Below are positions 1-11,740 of a stretch of 64,000 nt of DNA, piece after piece. The notes below the pieces were generated by a model that did not search any database, was not told the origin of the DNA, and saw only the letters and a program-made list of their open reading frames with translations. The stretch comes from Limnephilus marmoratus (lineage: Eukaryota; Arthropoda; Insecta; Trichoptera; Limnephilidae). Position numbers and translations under genes: made by a program. How positions within the stretch are numbered: the first letter of the stretch is position 1; every line of letters begins with the position of its first letter. The stretch is from positions 30,864,104 to 30,928,103 of the forward strand of contig OU862917.1 in the NCBI GenBank assembly GCA_917880885.1, in the 5' to 3' direction.

Positions 1-151
1 GATCCTCAGAATTGATCACAATTTCACCGGCCACGTTTTCCTTAACAAGATACACGTACAAAGCATTAGGAAGGAGATATCGAGCTTAAAGCTCGCCCGG
101 CATCTTCACGTCATAATCTCTTAGCAGTTAATAGTGATATTGGTGACCAGA

Positions 152-337
152 CAACTCATAATGAAACCAACTCAGAAGCACCTCAGAAAGGTCATTAGGA
201 ATGGTGATAAAAAAAAATAAAAAAAATTGGTCAAATAGGTTAAGTTAGGTTAGGGTTACCGGCTATTTTAAAATTATTTTTTCATAGCTTTTAATGACCT
301 TTTTGAGGTGTTTCTGAGTTGGTTTCATTATGAGTTG
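152..337. repeat. Foldback repeat, 46-nt arms
   Basis: The left arm (152-197) and the reverse complement of the right arm (292-337) match at 44 of 46 positions by eye. They are separated by about 94 bp of A-rich sequence containing GGTTAGG-type motifs. Weaker inverted similarity extends outward to about 127 and 362. The structure looks like a small foldback or MITE-like element. I could not define a target-site duplication and no protein is encoded. Confidence 0.6.
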
Positions 338-592
338 ACATGGAACCAGTGATATTATCTCGCGTCTAACATCTCTCGTGGGAAGTTTACTCCGCTCCTC
401 TCTGCGCTCCGTGCCGGGACGAAAATAAACCAAAAATAAAAATAATGTTGTGGAAGCCGGCGTGTTGTATATACACATGTGAGTTCGATGTTTGGACGAT
501 GGAATTGGTTTGTTATGTTTGGTATTGGTTTTGAATTTATTACACAATCCATAGTTGTTGCTTGAATTGGGTTTAGAATGTTGTTTAGTGTA

Positions 593-865
593 TACAGGGT
601 GTCAAAGGACGTACCTAAATTGACGTAATTTTAGTCTCTCGTAATTTTTTCGATGTTTTTTTTTTAATTTATCTTAAAAACCTAACAAAAAATATCTTCT
701 ACTGATCACACTGCCTAGTAACCAAACAAATCCTCACCCCGACCCCAACTGTACGACACCTATTTTTATTTTTAACTTTTTTTTTAAACCAGTGTTCCGT
801 TTACATTTTTTACTCCAAATAATGTCAGTAATCACTTGTTAAAGTAAGTCAAGTACTAGTACATC
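593..865 (+). repeat. Dispersed repeat with TACAGGGTGT start
   Basis: The stretch begins TACAGGGTGT and ends with a block (about 805-865) containing CTCCAAATAATGTCAG and AAGTAAGTCAAGTAC. That block recurs in reverse orientation at about 18434-18545, next to another TACAGGG, and again at about 45040-45105. I see no coding sequence. This is probably a non-autonomous interspersed element of unknown class. Confidence 0.4.
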
Positions 866-1308
866 CCTTAACACCATGTTTATTATCCAGTTCGGTACTC
901 ACCATCCATCCTTCGATCTTCTTTCCCATTTCACAACATTTTCCAAATCTGATGTGCCATAACCCACTGTCTCAGACCATATTATGTCGATTTAGGTAAA
1001 AACTAACTAACTAACCACCACGCCGCGCCGTTCCAACAGGGGTAAGCAGAGAAGACGGACCGCCAAATAACTCGGTTTTGGTACATTCTCCTTGCTTTCA
1101 GTCACATTCATGCGTCGCCTAATACGCACCCTTCAATTATTCTGATTCATGACATGAATCTAATTAAGTATTTCGTTCACTTGATCGCGCCATGGTCGAT
1201 GTATGTATCTCATGGGAGACCCTAGACTTCTACCATTCACATTCGCATCAACTATTCTCCTTACACTCATTTCTCCGTTCATCCCCTCGACACTACATGC
1301 CAAAACCA

Positions 1309-1985
1309 TATATTTTTATTTTTATTTTATTTTTTATTATTATTGTACAACACAATAATAATTCCAATTACAGTACAATTTAGTTACCCTATCAGCATTT
1401 AGGCAAGTGACTATTTAATAATGTTTTTAAGGCATATAAAGAAATGGTTTGCAATTTCGTTTAACAGCACCACTCCCCTCGTCATGCTATGCTTTGCCAA
1501 GACGTCTGTTGTGCCGTTCGGTACGTTAAATAAGTCATGATGTCGACTTCGGCTGTAGTGGTCTGGTACATATAAATCATAGCATCCCAAGAAAAATGGG
1601 CTATTGATGAAATTGTTCCAAATTTTGAAAGACAGAATAGCAAGACTTGCTTTCCTTCTAGTTTCTAGACTCACAGAATCAGTTTCCTCAAGTAAGTCAA
1701 TATGGCGCATGAACCTTGGATAGGTTCCATGCTTCCGCATATAAACATACCTGAGGAATTTCTTCTGTACGGTGCCCAAACATCGCTCGCGTACTCCAGC
1801 TTGCTTCTCAGAATGCCATCGAATAACGCTAGCATAGCTTCTTGGTTATCAAACTGCTTACAAGTCCTGATGATGAATCCAAGAAGTTTGTAGCAAGACT
1901 GAGTGAGCTGCGATAAATGGCAAGAGAATGTCAGTTCGGGATCAAAGACGACACCGAGATCCTTCACGGATTTTACACGTGATAA
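1309..1985 (-). pseudogene. LINE (Jockey/CR1-type) reverse transcriptase 3' end, 5'-truncated
   Basis: On the minus strand the region encodes the last part of a non-LTR reverse transcriptase. It starts with the KDLGVVFDPELTF motif near 1965-1925, followed by an LRSKLEYASDVW block and then a QKKFLRY-type block in another frame. The frame changes near 1770-1780, so the copy is broken. The coding part stops near 1411 and is followed on the minus strand by an A/T-rich tail rich in AAATAAAA (1309-1375). Related 3' ends are at 8.0, 34.2 and 42.7 kb. The copy lacks the palm-domain catalytic motifs and the endonuclease. Confidence 0.75.
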
Positions 1986-1989
1986 CTGA

Positions 1990-3002
1990 GAGTTAGTATT
2001 AGTTAGTATTTTAAGATTTTAGTATTAGATACTAGTTTTGATCTATGCAGATATCATAGAGCCTCACTGATTTTTCAAACGTTGCTTTGCAAATTTCTTT
2101 AAGAAAAAGCCCACCGTTGGAGTTTAATTTGCTTCCGGACAAAGAAACCCACAATTTTTTAAAACTGTAAATTCACATTCATAATATTTTAACTGCTAGA
2201 AAAATGCTATAGTTTTCGTATTTTTAAATATTTTAAAGAAGGAAATAAACATTGTAAGATTATTCTGAAAGTTAAAGCGATTTCAACTGGCAATGGTAGA
2301 TGATGATACAAGATCAAGAATTTCTTAAAACATTACAAACAAATAAAATAATCTTCTAACTCTCCCACGATTATTCAACAGTCTTTACACTTGACATTAA
2401 TCGAGTTGTTAAGCGGAAATTCTAAATCGAAATATATGCCACGCTCGCCGGGGATTACGAACCTAAAAATAAAACGAAGTTTATAATCAACGTCTCTACA
2501 GATGCCGTTTAAATATACCTTTCCGCATTTCTATATATTCTGGATATATTTTCAACTTCAAAACAAACGCAACAAAAATAGCTCTGTAGCGAGTGTGCGG
2601 AATCGCTACAGTGAGGCAAAGGGGATGAAATAAGTATTTTCATACTGTTTTACATAAATAACGATAATACTTTTGACCGCGAGAATCTAAAATCATACCA
2701 GTGGTAAACAGTTTACGTTTTTTAAATTATTACAAGGATCGGTACCAATTACATATTTTTATGAAGTAGCTAGTAACTGATCATTGATCATAAATATACG
2801 CATTTAATCGGGCGGGGTTAATGTACATCTTGCTAGGGAATGATTTAAGGTAAAGATAGATATACATGTATTATATGACAAGAATTGCGGTGTGCATGTG
2901 TGTGTTTGCGCACATTGATTAAGTGTCAAGTAATGTTTTTCTTAAATTATGGCGATATAGACGATATATAGACTATATATATAAAATATATATATAAATA
3001 TA
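1990..3002. other. No gene seen; AT-rich with one strong hairpin
   Basis: I see no coding signal. A perfect 9-bp stem (2584-2592 with 2603-2611) closes a 10-nt loop. Position 2940-3000 is a TATA-type low-complexity run immediately before the SINE. Confidence 0.5.
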
Positions 3003-3397
3003 GACGACCTCCGTAGTCCAGTGGCTAAGACTCTTGACTCGGAGGTCGCGGGTTCGAACCCGGCATGCGCAAATAAATTTTATTTAATTAATTTGTGTTA
3101 TTTCACAATTAATTCATTTAAAATAATATATAGTATATTTGCGGCATGTTCCAGAGTGGAAGATACTATCAGTATCGCCCTGGTGTAAGACCACCATTCA
3201 GAATTGAAACGTTGCTTGAAAATGGCTTTAGCCGTGTTTAGTGACCAGATCTGAATAGCCAGGTACTTCCCAACCTTCCTCTTCCCCACCTCCTTCCCCT
3301 CCCCGCTACCTTCAGCCTCACAACATACCCCAATTGGGGATGCCATAGTCTCACTGGCTCCAGACGGGAGCAGTTGAGATTCTTGTGCGGTATTCAC

Positions 3398-3483
<86 letters not shown>
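3003..3483 (+). mobile_element. tRNA-derived SINE (family 1), full length with poly(A)
   Basis: The head (3003-3070) is tRNA-like, with an A box (TAGTCCAGTGGC) and a B box (GGTTCGAACCC), as expected for an internal RNA polymerase III promoter. A body of about 330 bp follows, ending in an uninterrupted run of 83 A residues (3401-3483). Parts of the body recur on the minus strand at 15780-15990, 28410-28560, 31931-32045 and 43440-43655. The long pure A tail suggests a young copy. I did not find a convincing target-site duplication. The poly-phenylalanine reading frame on the other strand is an artefact of the A run. Confidence 0.85.
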
Positions 3484-3487
<4 letters not shown>

Positions 3488-3670
3488 AGGGAGTCCAAAA
3501 AGCAAAAAATGTTAAAATGGTAAAATGAAATCAGGTTTTTCAGACTTATTCATCTAAATTTTTACATTATTATTATTATTACAGCTTGTTGCTGCCTGAA
3601 GAAACAACCACGTTTCGTGAGGAAAGGTTTTCGCGATCGTAGGGTTCAGTAAACGCATATTAGGATTTTC

Positions 3671-3884
3671 GTTATCTGTTTTTGGGGTGTTACGCCGTGT
3701 TGCCCTACTTACTTCTTTAGTCAACGTTTCGAACGCGTTGCAGTGTCCATCATCAGGGCAGATCCGGCAGATCCGGCAGATCTGCCGGATCTGCCCTGAT
3801 GATGGACACTGCAAAGCTGTCCGAAACGTTGGCTAAAGTCAGAGGTAGCGCAACACGGCATAACACCCCAAAAACAAATAACGA
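3671..3884. repeat. Palindromic dimer of a short retroposed repeat
   Basis: Two arms of about 107 bp meet near 3780 at a run of GATCCGGCA/TGCCGGATC units. Each arm carries CCCTGATGATGGACACTGCA and ends near GGGTGTTA or its complement. The same unit occurs once, unpaired, at 14811-14907, where it is flanked by a 15-bp duplication. The arms differ at several positions, so this is an old inverted dimer and not an assembly artefact of identical ends. Confidence 0.7.
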
Positions 3885-3989
3885 AAATACTTTTGGCCGT
3901 GAAAATCTTAAAACGTATCCCCGGCATATATGGAGATTGAAAATGGGTAATTTAACAAATTTGTCTCATGACCCAAGCATACCTAAATA

Positions 3990-4840
3990 ATCTTATCTTG
4001 CTTCCTTATTTACATTCTGAGCAATTTTTTTTAAACGATCTTGATACTTCGGACTGTTATCTGATTTGAGTATTATTTCAAAGAAAATATTTTTGCCTTA
4101 TCATGCTTTTCATTTTAATATCCTGAAGTGTGTACACGTTTTACTTATGTTTATGACTCGGCTTTCCTGACTCGAGATGTATTTTTATAAACTTATTTAA
4201 TCGACGGTTTAGTTAAAGGTCATATTTTCGTTTTGTTTTCTGGGTTCAAAGTTTGAACCACCTTGTCTTAGTTTAATGCAAATGACAGTAGAAGAAATCG
4301 TGTTGTTCCAAAACATTTTGCATACATTTTTCATTCGATTGCCGTGAAGTGTCCAATACAAACGTATGTATTTAAATTCAACCACATAATTTCAACTAAT
4401 ATTGAAAACTTTTGGTCAAAATTATCTCAATTGAAGATGACTCTTTTATATTGCTAACGTGTCTACTCTTTTCAGATCCACAATACAAGCGGAGCGAGGG
4501 AACGCAGGTGTTCTATGCGAGATTATTGCAAAGGCTAGAAATACCTCGTACAAAATGAACAACGTTGAACCTGACACTCTGAAACTGACATGAGAACTTG
4601 AAGGTTTTCACAGCCGGAAAATTCTCAAGAAATCCAAGGCGAGTCCAGATGGGTTGGGCGAGATAGAGTCACTGGTTTCTTATCTCAATTCAGACAGGTT
4701 GTTTAAAGATGATCGATATGAAGAAACATCTGATACTCAATTTTAACACTTAGTGTAATAAACTGGCTTTTAATGTTAAATAAATAAGTTAATTGATTTA
4801 TATTGATCTCAGAGCTGATAAATTGCTCATTTAGAAGATT
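3990..4840. other. No gene or recognised repeat
   Basis: AT-rich sequence. I see no reading frame with protein-like composition, no RNA gene and no clear repeat. Confidence 0.4.
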
Positions 4841-4844
4841 TATT

Positions 4845-5165
4845 ACAGTGTAAACCGTTTAATACGAATACGTAAATAGCTCAGTTAGAGGATTCATAAA
4901 AAATAGATGCAAAACATAGTCAATTACTGTGTACAAAGTTATCGTTACACAGTTAATACGAATAAGTCAATAGCTCAATTAGAGGATTTCTCAAAAATAG
5001 ATGCAACACAAAGTCAATTGCAGCCTACAACGTTACACCATTACGAATACGCAAATAGCTCTCAAACTCAAGCTCAAATACGCAAATAGCTCTCAAACTC
5101 AAGCTCAAATTCTCAAACATAAATTTAACATTTCGATTAGAGTATAAACCGTTTAACAATAATAT
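4845..5165. repeat. Degenerate tandem repeat, units of about 80-95 bp
   Basis: At least three imperfect units share GTAAACCGTTTAATACGAA, then AATAGCTCA(G/A)TTAGAGGATT, then AAATAGATGCAA and GTCAATT. Two exact 31-bp sub-units sit at about 5048-5109. Further partial units lie at 5660-5735 and 6055-6080, so the array was longer and has been split by a SINE and other sequence. Confidence 0.65.
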
Positions 5166-5386
5166 TAATTTGAGTTTTATGTCCCCGACAACTTCACAAG
5201 AGCGCGCAGACACAGAACTTTTGTTGTTCCGAGATGCAAAACTAACTTACCATTAGTAATGCCGCTCGGAAACATGATTCTGTTACTAAATTACTTGTCC
5301 CCTGATATAGATATTTTTCTACTAAATATTCATCAATTCAAAAACGCCATTATTACTTAATAAAATAAAATGTATGTTTTATTTTT

Positions 5387-5595
5387 GACTAGTCGGTGGT
5401 TGAGTGGGCATAGCGCTTGGGTCCCACCCGGGCGTCGCGTGTTCGATTCCTCGGCTGGCTAAATCCTCCATCACAACACAAGCAACATTTTCGGCTTTCT
5501 GTGGTGGTAGTAGGAGATTTTCAAACATTGTTAGGTTATTCGTAACCCGGGAATGGTCTTTCTTTTCAAATAAATTAAAATTAAAAAAATTATTA
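5387..5595 (+). mobile_element. tRNA-derived SINE (family 2)
   Basis: A tRNA-like head (about 5387-5461) has an A-box-like segment (GTTGAGTGGGCATAGCGC) and a B-box-like TGTTCGATTCC. A body of about 110 bp and an A/T-rich tail follow. The same body occurs at 39905-40062 (plus) and 37365-37535 (minus), which shows it is a dispersed family separate from SINE family 1. It inserted within the degenerate tandem repeat region. Confidence 0.7.
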
Positions 5596-6099
5596 TTGGT
5601 TATGTATTATGTTATGTATTATTAAATGTGCATTTAAAATAAAATAAATAATAAAAAAACACGAATACGTAAATAGCTTAGTTAGAAGATTCTCAAACAT
5701 AGACGTAACTTCGTCAATTAGAGTGTAGACCAAAGATATTGGAATATAAGTAGATGTGCTATCTGCTATTTTTACTATGTGGGTCTGCGCTTCCGGGTGT
5801 CGCCGATATTGTTTACCAATTAACAAATAAACTAAAAGAACAAATAATTAACGAATAAACCAAACGAACGTTAAACTAAATGAAGGAAATCTTTCCTTAT
5901 TCAAAATATATTGTTAACCAATATTAATGCACATTTTCAAAAAATCAACGAAATGAACCAATTCTTTTTGTATGAAAACTACGCTAATTAGCGCGTAGTT
6001 CGGCGACAGTTGCGCGGACACCATAGCATATCTCTTCTGTATTTGAATTTCTTTGGTGTAGACCGTTTAATACGAATACGTTTAACTCAAACAATTGAT

Positions 6100-6768
6100 T
6101 AACACGAATAAATATTCCGTTCCCGACAAAATACACGCAATTTCATAAGTTTAATTTATTTCAAGATGAAACGAAAAAATGCCAAATAATAATTGCCATT
6201 TTAACAAACTCCATCGTTCTCGGGTTGTTATAATAAATTCTCGTTTAATAAGTTCTGAATTTATTTATCACGGTGTAAAAATACCTGCTAAAGTTACATT
6301 TTGTCGAACCGTTGGAGACGTTTGCGAGACACTAAAAGTTTTACGTTTTACGAGTTTATACGAGAACACGTTCATCCTGCTATATATAGGTAAAGGCTGC
6401 TATATATGCTGATAGCCCCATTGCGTTTGAAACTCTCTTTTATTCTCATAAACGCTGCACGTAACAAAATGTGAGGTTCTCAGGGAAAATGTGGGGCATT
6501 CAGCGATAGGATCAATTCAGTTCTGGGCTGAAACTTATATTTAATCAGCCTATATTTTTATTTTTAACTAGCGCAGACCTGTGACAAATAACGTGATATA
6601 TTTGCCACAGAATCATTGCCTTTCAAAGGAGATCAAACATTTAAATATCCAATGAATACTGTTAGTAAACTTGAAAAATTATGACACTTGTCTATAATTT
6701 TATCAAAATAAATACAAATTTCAAACACGTAATAATACAATTTTGGTACCATTTTACCACTTTCAGTT
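6100..6768. other. No gene seen
   Basis: AT-rich sequence. One 77-codon open frame (6179-6412) shows no recognisable family, and I do not call it a gene. Confidence 0.4.
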
Positions 6769-7345
6769 TAATAATAATAATAATAACGTAGTATTTATAT
6801 AGCGCAGTTTTGTGATATTTCACTTCAAGTGCGCTTAATTATAATAAACTTAAAATTAACCTACAGTGTTCCTTACGAGTCCTTAAAAAATTAATTAAAT
6901 AATGTGAAATAACGAATATACAAAAATATACAAAGCAATTCCTAAAGAACAATATTAACAACAATAGTGAGTGCTGTTTTGGCACAGGACAATATATAAC
7001 AATAAACCATTACGGTGCCATTCAACAAGAATCATTTAAACTAAATTATGTAGAACAGGAGGCAGTTAACATTTAGAAATAATACAAATTCAGAGTGCAC
7101 ATAAAACTATAGCAAGGAGGTAATCGAAACCAAACAATTACCAGAAACTTGAGGAACATGGCTTATTACAGTAGATTGAAAAGGAGTTAAAATTCATAAA
7201 AGGTATGATTTTTTAAATAAGTTTGTTTTTAAAGCTCTTTTGAATTCAGCCAAGTTCTGGAATGAGGGAAGTTTGTTCCAAATGAGCGGGCCAGTTACAC
7301 GAAAAGATCGATCATAGTAAACGATCATAGTAAACGATCATTTAA
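6769..7345 (-). pseudogene. LINE (CR1/L2-like) 3' end
   Basis: Read on the minus strand, about 7330-7195 encodes the C-terminal signature of a non-LTR reverse transcriptase ORF (DRSFRVTGPLIWNKLP, then FKRALKTNLF, then a stop). A 3' untranslated stretch of about 400 bp follows and finishes in a (TTA)n-type tail at 6769-6784. This layout is typical of CR1/L2-like LINEs, whose copies are usually 5'-truncated. A short tandem duplication (ATCATAGTAAACG, about 7308-7338) sits at the truncated 5' side. Confidence 0.65.
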
Positions 7346-7878
7346 ATCAGTTACAATCAGACATTCAGTACCAATATTTTGAAAATCAACGCAAATTCCA
7401 GTTCTAGAAGTCATTGAATCAGAGGTACACTGGGACGCACCACCAAAATTTGTATTTTTAATGAAAAAAGTTTTTTTTCGATATTTTATGCAACTTGTCC
7501 CAGCCTTCCGTCGACGTTGTACAAATTATATTTTCGATATTTTTATGGTTAATTCCATATTTTATGCATGATAGAGCACTACCTACAACCTACATAAAAA
7601 GTATTTTCCAGTTTCAGTTTTCAGCGCCGATAAATCTGCTATCATTCGGAAAATTAACATTTATAATTAGATTATAATTGTAGATTATAATTATCGAGCA
7701 ATAGAGCCATGATATTATGTTCTTTAAACTATTTAAAAAAATGAGAGAAAACGCGTCATTGTTTTGTTTCAAAGGTACCTATATTTAAAATAATGATAGC
7801 AAAGATTTTCCTAAAATAGTGTTAAATTTCGGGAAAGATAGGTAATAGCAACAAAGTACTATTTTTTAGACGCTCAAA

Positions 7879-7972
7879 TCGCAAGACTTAGGCTAGATGG
7901 GCCCTCAAATATTAATATCGTATAAAATAAAATGAACTTAGTTGCACACTTGTTTCGACAAAAGTCTAGATA
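7879..7972 (+). repeat. Direct repeat, left copy (flanks LINE tail)
   Basis: About 90 bp beginning AAGACTTAGGCTAGATGGGCC and ending TTTCGACAAAAGTCTA is repeated in the same orientation at 8609-8701. The pair encloses the LINE 3' end at 8010-8522. It is too short and too diverged to be an LTR pair without more support. A tandem duplication later split by the LINE is the simplest reading. Confidence 0.55.
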
Positions 7973-8009
7973 ATTCTGGTAAAGGCTGGTAAGTTCACGT
8001 AACAATGCA

Positions 8010-8522
8010 GTTCGCAACTACAATTACTTGACGAAAGAATTAAATTTATTAAGACTCTCAGATCGAAGAATTATATCCGACATAATATTTTTGTTCAAAA
8101 TTGTAAATGGTAGCATAGACAGTCCTAATTTAACTAAGCTCATTGAATTTCATGTTCCCACGAGAACCACTAGATCTAAAATCCTGTTTAAATGTAACAA
8201 TAATAGGACTGAGTACTCGAAACACTCCCTTGTACCTAGGTTACATGATGTTAGTAATAGATATGCAGATGTGGCAGATCTATTTAACTGCACGGAGGTA
8301 GGTACATGAGGGCTATGATATCAAATATTTTCAGTCAATATTAATTCTATTTGTACTATAATTTTTTGTATGTAACTGTCTCTCTGGTGTCATTTCTCAT
8401 TCAAATGCCACAATTATCTGTTAAACAATTTTTTTCTTTTATTTCTATATTATTATTTTTGATTTTATGACATGTTATCGGTTCTTATGGTATATGTATA
8501 CTGTTGAAATTAAATAAATAAA
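8010..8522 (+). pseudogene. LINE (Jockey/CR1-type) 3' end
   Basis: The coding part (about 8028-8309) matches the C-terminal domain of the same LINE family as the 1.3-kb and 42.7-kb copies: an SDRRIISDIIFLFKIVNG block, then LIEFHVPTR and a terminal DLF motif. It is followed by about 200 bp of 3' UTR and an AAATAAATAAATA tail ending near 8522. Everything 5' of the C-terminal domain is missing, the usual result of incomplete reverse transcription. Confidence 0.7.
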
Positions 8523-8608
8523 TATTTCACTTATAAACAATAGTCATGATTCATGATGTTATGTTGAATAAAATCTTCAAAAGTGAGAGCAAACGAGTGA
8601 TTTTTCTT

Positions 8609-8701
8609 CTCCAAGACTTAGGCTAGATGGGCCTTCGAACAAGAAAATAAAACAAAAAATAAAATAAACTTAGTAGCACACTGTTTCGACAAAAGTCTAC
8701 T
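8609..8701 (+). repeat. Direct repeat, right copy
   Basis: Partner of the repeat at 7879-7972, in the same orientation. It shares the first about 20 nt and the last about 18 nt closely and is diverged in the middle. Confidence 0.55.
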
Positions 8702-9364
8702 GAAGTTCATGGGTTCCAATACAATTCAACAAAGTGGCAATTCAACCCATAACCTAATCCAAAGTAACAAAGTAACCTGATGAAGTTGCACATTGCCGAG
8801 TTGCTAGGCCACCCTTATAAAGTCGTTCAAAATATTCCAATAAAATGAGAATGAACAATTGACACAAAGAAGTACGCCGATCCATGTCATTTCAATGTCA
8901 GAAATAATGTACGTGCGGATTATCTTCCCTTATATTTCATTGTTTCAGTATTTCAGTGTATCCGGCGGACATGACGGCCGGCGGCAGATGGCGCCAAATC
9001 TCGAGCGTGACGTCACAGACGAAATGACATTTCGTTGACATTTGTACTGCCGCCTCCACTCCCTCTTGGAGAGGATGATTAATCATATTTTGGCAGCCCC
9101 TTGTTAACTCGTCGGACAAATTCTAATGTTGCCTGTCTGTCTTGTCATAATGGGGGAGCCGATACATTAACCCTTTGCGTCATGGATTAAATATATATTG
9201 TTGCTCGTTATAATGAATTACGTTTTGTAACATCTTATTGTTCCGTGGTCACAGTGATCTATTGATAAATTTGACAGGCAATTTTTTTATTGTCCTGTGA
9301 AATGTTTTGATATTCATATGCACAAGAACATAATTGAAAAATAATATAATAGGGTGGGCTGCGT

Positions 9365-9740
9365 AGTCTAAATAAAGACAATAATGGGAATGAAAGCATA
9401 TTTTTTAAGTGAAAACTTCTTTAGCACTGTTGTGATTTGAAACTCGATGAAACGGAAACGAGCGACACTAAAAAGAGACAAACACATACAACTGTAGAAT
9501 TTAGCCAGCGAGAGAATGAGACTAATCGGGGTCCTCTTTGTGCGGTGGTTCACAGCTTATCGACCTCCTCTTTGTGCGGCACTTCGTAAATTAAAATGTA
9601 AAATAATTTTTAAACTTGGTAACAATACCATAATAAACAAAACCTACAATTATCCCACTCCTGATACTCTTCGTTCGTCACACTCGCTCAAAATTTAGTT
9701 TTCAAAAGGTTTCACTTCATGTGCGAGTAAACTGCACACA
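9365..9740. repeat. Interspersed repeat, copy 1
   Basis: The block with AAGTGAAAACTTCTTTAG and TTGTGATTTGAAACTCGATG (9398-9450) and the terminal block with TTTCACTTC and GTGTGA/GTGCGAGT (9700-9735) both recur at 19440-19490 and 19975-20010. The spacing differs, so the second copy carries an insertion. No coding capacity is seen. The class is unknown. Confidence 0.55.
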
Positions 9741-10737
9741 TGTATATCAATATATAATTATATAAAACAACTTAAAGTTCCCTAATATACCACACGGCAC
9801 AGAAATTTGAAGTTTTACTAAAAGCTTCAATTATTTATGGAATATATTTTACGGAGAAGTGGGCGTAAACGTACTAGACGATATGATATTCACATGTTGC
9901 ACAGAACTGCGGAACAGAAGTGAAAATGAACAGATCTCGAAAGAGGAAAATACATTGTATTTGCAAGTAGCAACTCTCCAGTGAACTGGAAACTGAAAGT
10001 TAGAAATCCACCAAAAAGACTACAGCAGATGGGGCAAAGATGATGAAAACGATTAACTGACAGTCTCAGACTTAGACAAAAAACATTGGTAATAAAACAA
10101 TTATAACAAACAGTGGACAGAGAGCAAAGCCAAAGAAAAATGGAACTTTGAGTACTGTTTTTGCTGTTAATCCCTTTAAAAATTAGGAAAAGAAATGAGA
10201 CTTAAACAGTTATTATATTTATGCGTGGCTTATGGCAAGAGAAAGTAGCTTGAAGTTGAAGGAAACCCAGCTCCATCTCATAATGTCGTAATTGTATGTA
10301 AATCGAAACATTTCCTTTTGTACGCTGCGAACCGTACAAAAACTGGTACCAACTTATCTAAATTTAAAGAGCTTCTTTCAAAGCTCATGTGATTCATAGA
10401 AGATTCCAGTCTTAACGAGTTTTAAATAAGTCATCTCGTTAGGAGATTTCATTAATATTCAAACAGCAACTTGTCACCAAGAAAGTGATTAGTAACGAGT
10501 GCCTAAAGATAGTGTTTACCTTTTGAGACGGAATCCCGCTTACTTTCAGAACTAAAATGATAAAATAACGAGCGAATCTTGGGCGGAGACTGACACAAGA
10601 GTTGATGAGATTTGAGCAGCCTAATAATTTTGTTTACTTATTGACGAAATAATTATGGCTTCCAAATAAAACGAGATTAAAACATTTAAATCCACGTTGG
10701 ACGGGAGTAAATTCCTGTCATTATTATTATTGGTCAT
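9741..10737. other. No gene seen
   Basis: AT-rich sequence without recognisable coding or RNA features. Confidence 0.4.
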
Positions 10738-11205
10738 TAGCTGGTACCGGCATGCGTTGCTATGCCATTTAATAAAGAAATGTTTCTCCCTGAATGTCCT
10801 TTCCCATTCGTCCCGTTCCCCTTCCGCCTCCCCTTTTTTTCTCCCGTTCCCACTCCGTCACCTCCACCTTCCCTCTCCCCACTCCACTCCCCCCCCTTCC
10901 CCCATCCCGCGAACCCCCCTCCCGAGTTCCCGCCCCCCCCAGGTCTCCCTCCCCCATCCCAGGTTCCCCTCCCCTCCCCCATCTCTCCCTCCCTCCCGCT
11001 TTCCATAGCAATAGCCGCTTCCTCGGTTGCACCAATAGCATTTTTTTATACAAATTTCGTAATGCCAGAGCTCACCGAAAGTTTTATAAAAACCTTGTCC
11101 TGACAATAACGAACACACAAAAAAAATAATTATCCAATTTGGTGCAGTCGTTTGAAAGTTATGCGCTTAGCAACACATTCAGCTATTCATTTTTATATTA
11201 TAGAT
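10738..11205 (+). repeat. Interspersed repeat of the TAGCTG...TATAGAT class with a C/T-rich core
   Basis: The unit starts TAGCTGGTACCGGCATGCGT and ends with GTTATGCGCTTAGCAACA followed by TTATATTATAGAT. Sequences with these two ends are widespread in arthropod genomes, and a second unit of the same general form is at 23094-24071. Between the ends lies a roughly 200-nt run that is almost all C and T (10795-11000). It creates open frames in several registers that should not be taken as genes. Confidence 0.55.
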
Positions 11206-11740
11206 TCGTGCCATTACGCAAGTACATACTGAATAAAATTTCGACATCCAACGTGTTAAATCTTCCATGTTTAAATGTTACATGATAAATATTATATCGG
11301 ATGAAATAAATAGATACCAAAATCATTGCAAATAAACCCTCTGGCTTCATTTTAAATATGTTTGATAATAATGTAATATTACAACATTAAATTGGGGAAA
11401 TTAGTACGGGACGTGTCATTAATTTGTCACAAATTTTGTACATCATTGGATGGCATGTATTGCTTATTGGATGCATCAATACATAATTAAAATTAATATT
11501 CGATGCGGTTCAGAGTTGGTGCACCCAATTGGGATCCGACAAGCGCACAATCGAGAAAATATCGGGAAAATAATGAAGCAATTCGGGAACGTTCGCGGGA
11601 GAATTACACAATAAACAGAATACTAGGGCAGTTAAAATGGAAGTTAAATTTTATTTAGTGCCGAGAACTTTTATTATTTCCTTCATTCCTAGAAGGGCTG
11701 GCAAGTGAAGGGAGGCTGTAGAATTACAAATAAATTCTAG

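Noticed and set aside
3098..3505. Minus-strand open frame rich in Phe
   Set aside because: It is created by the 83-nt poly(A) tail of a SINE read on the other strand.
7879..8701. LTR pair of a small retroelement
   Set aside because: The repeats do not show TG...CA ends, are only about 90 bp and enclose a LINE tail, not gag/pol.
10697..11129. Several overlapping Pro/Ser- and Gly/Arg-rich open frames on both strands
   Set aside because: They all come from the C/T-rich low-complexity tract; no single frame has protein-like composition.
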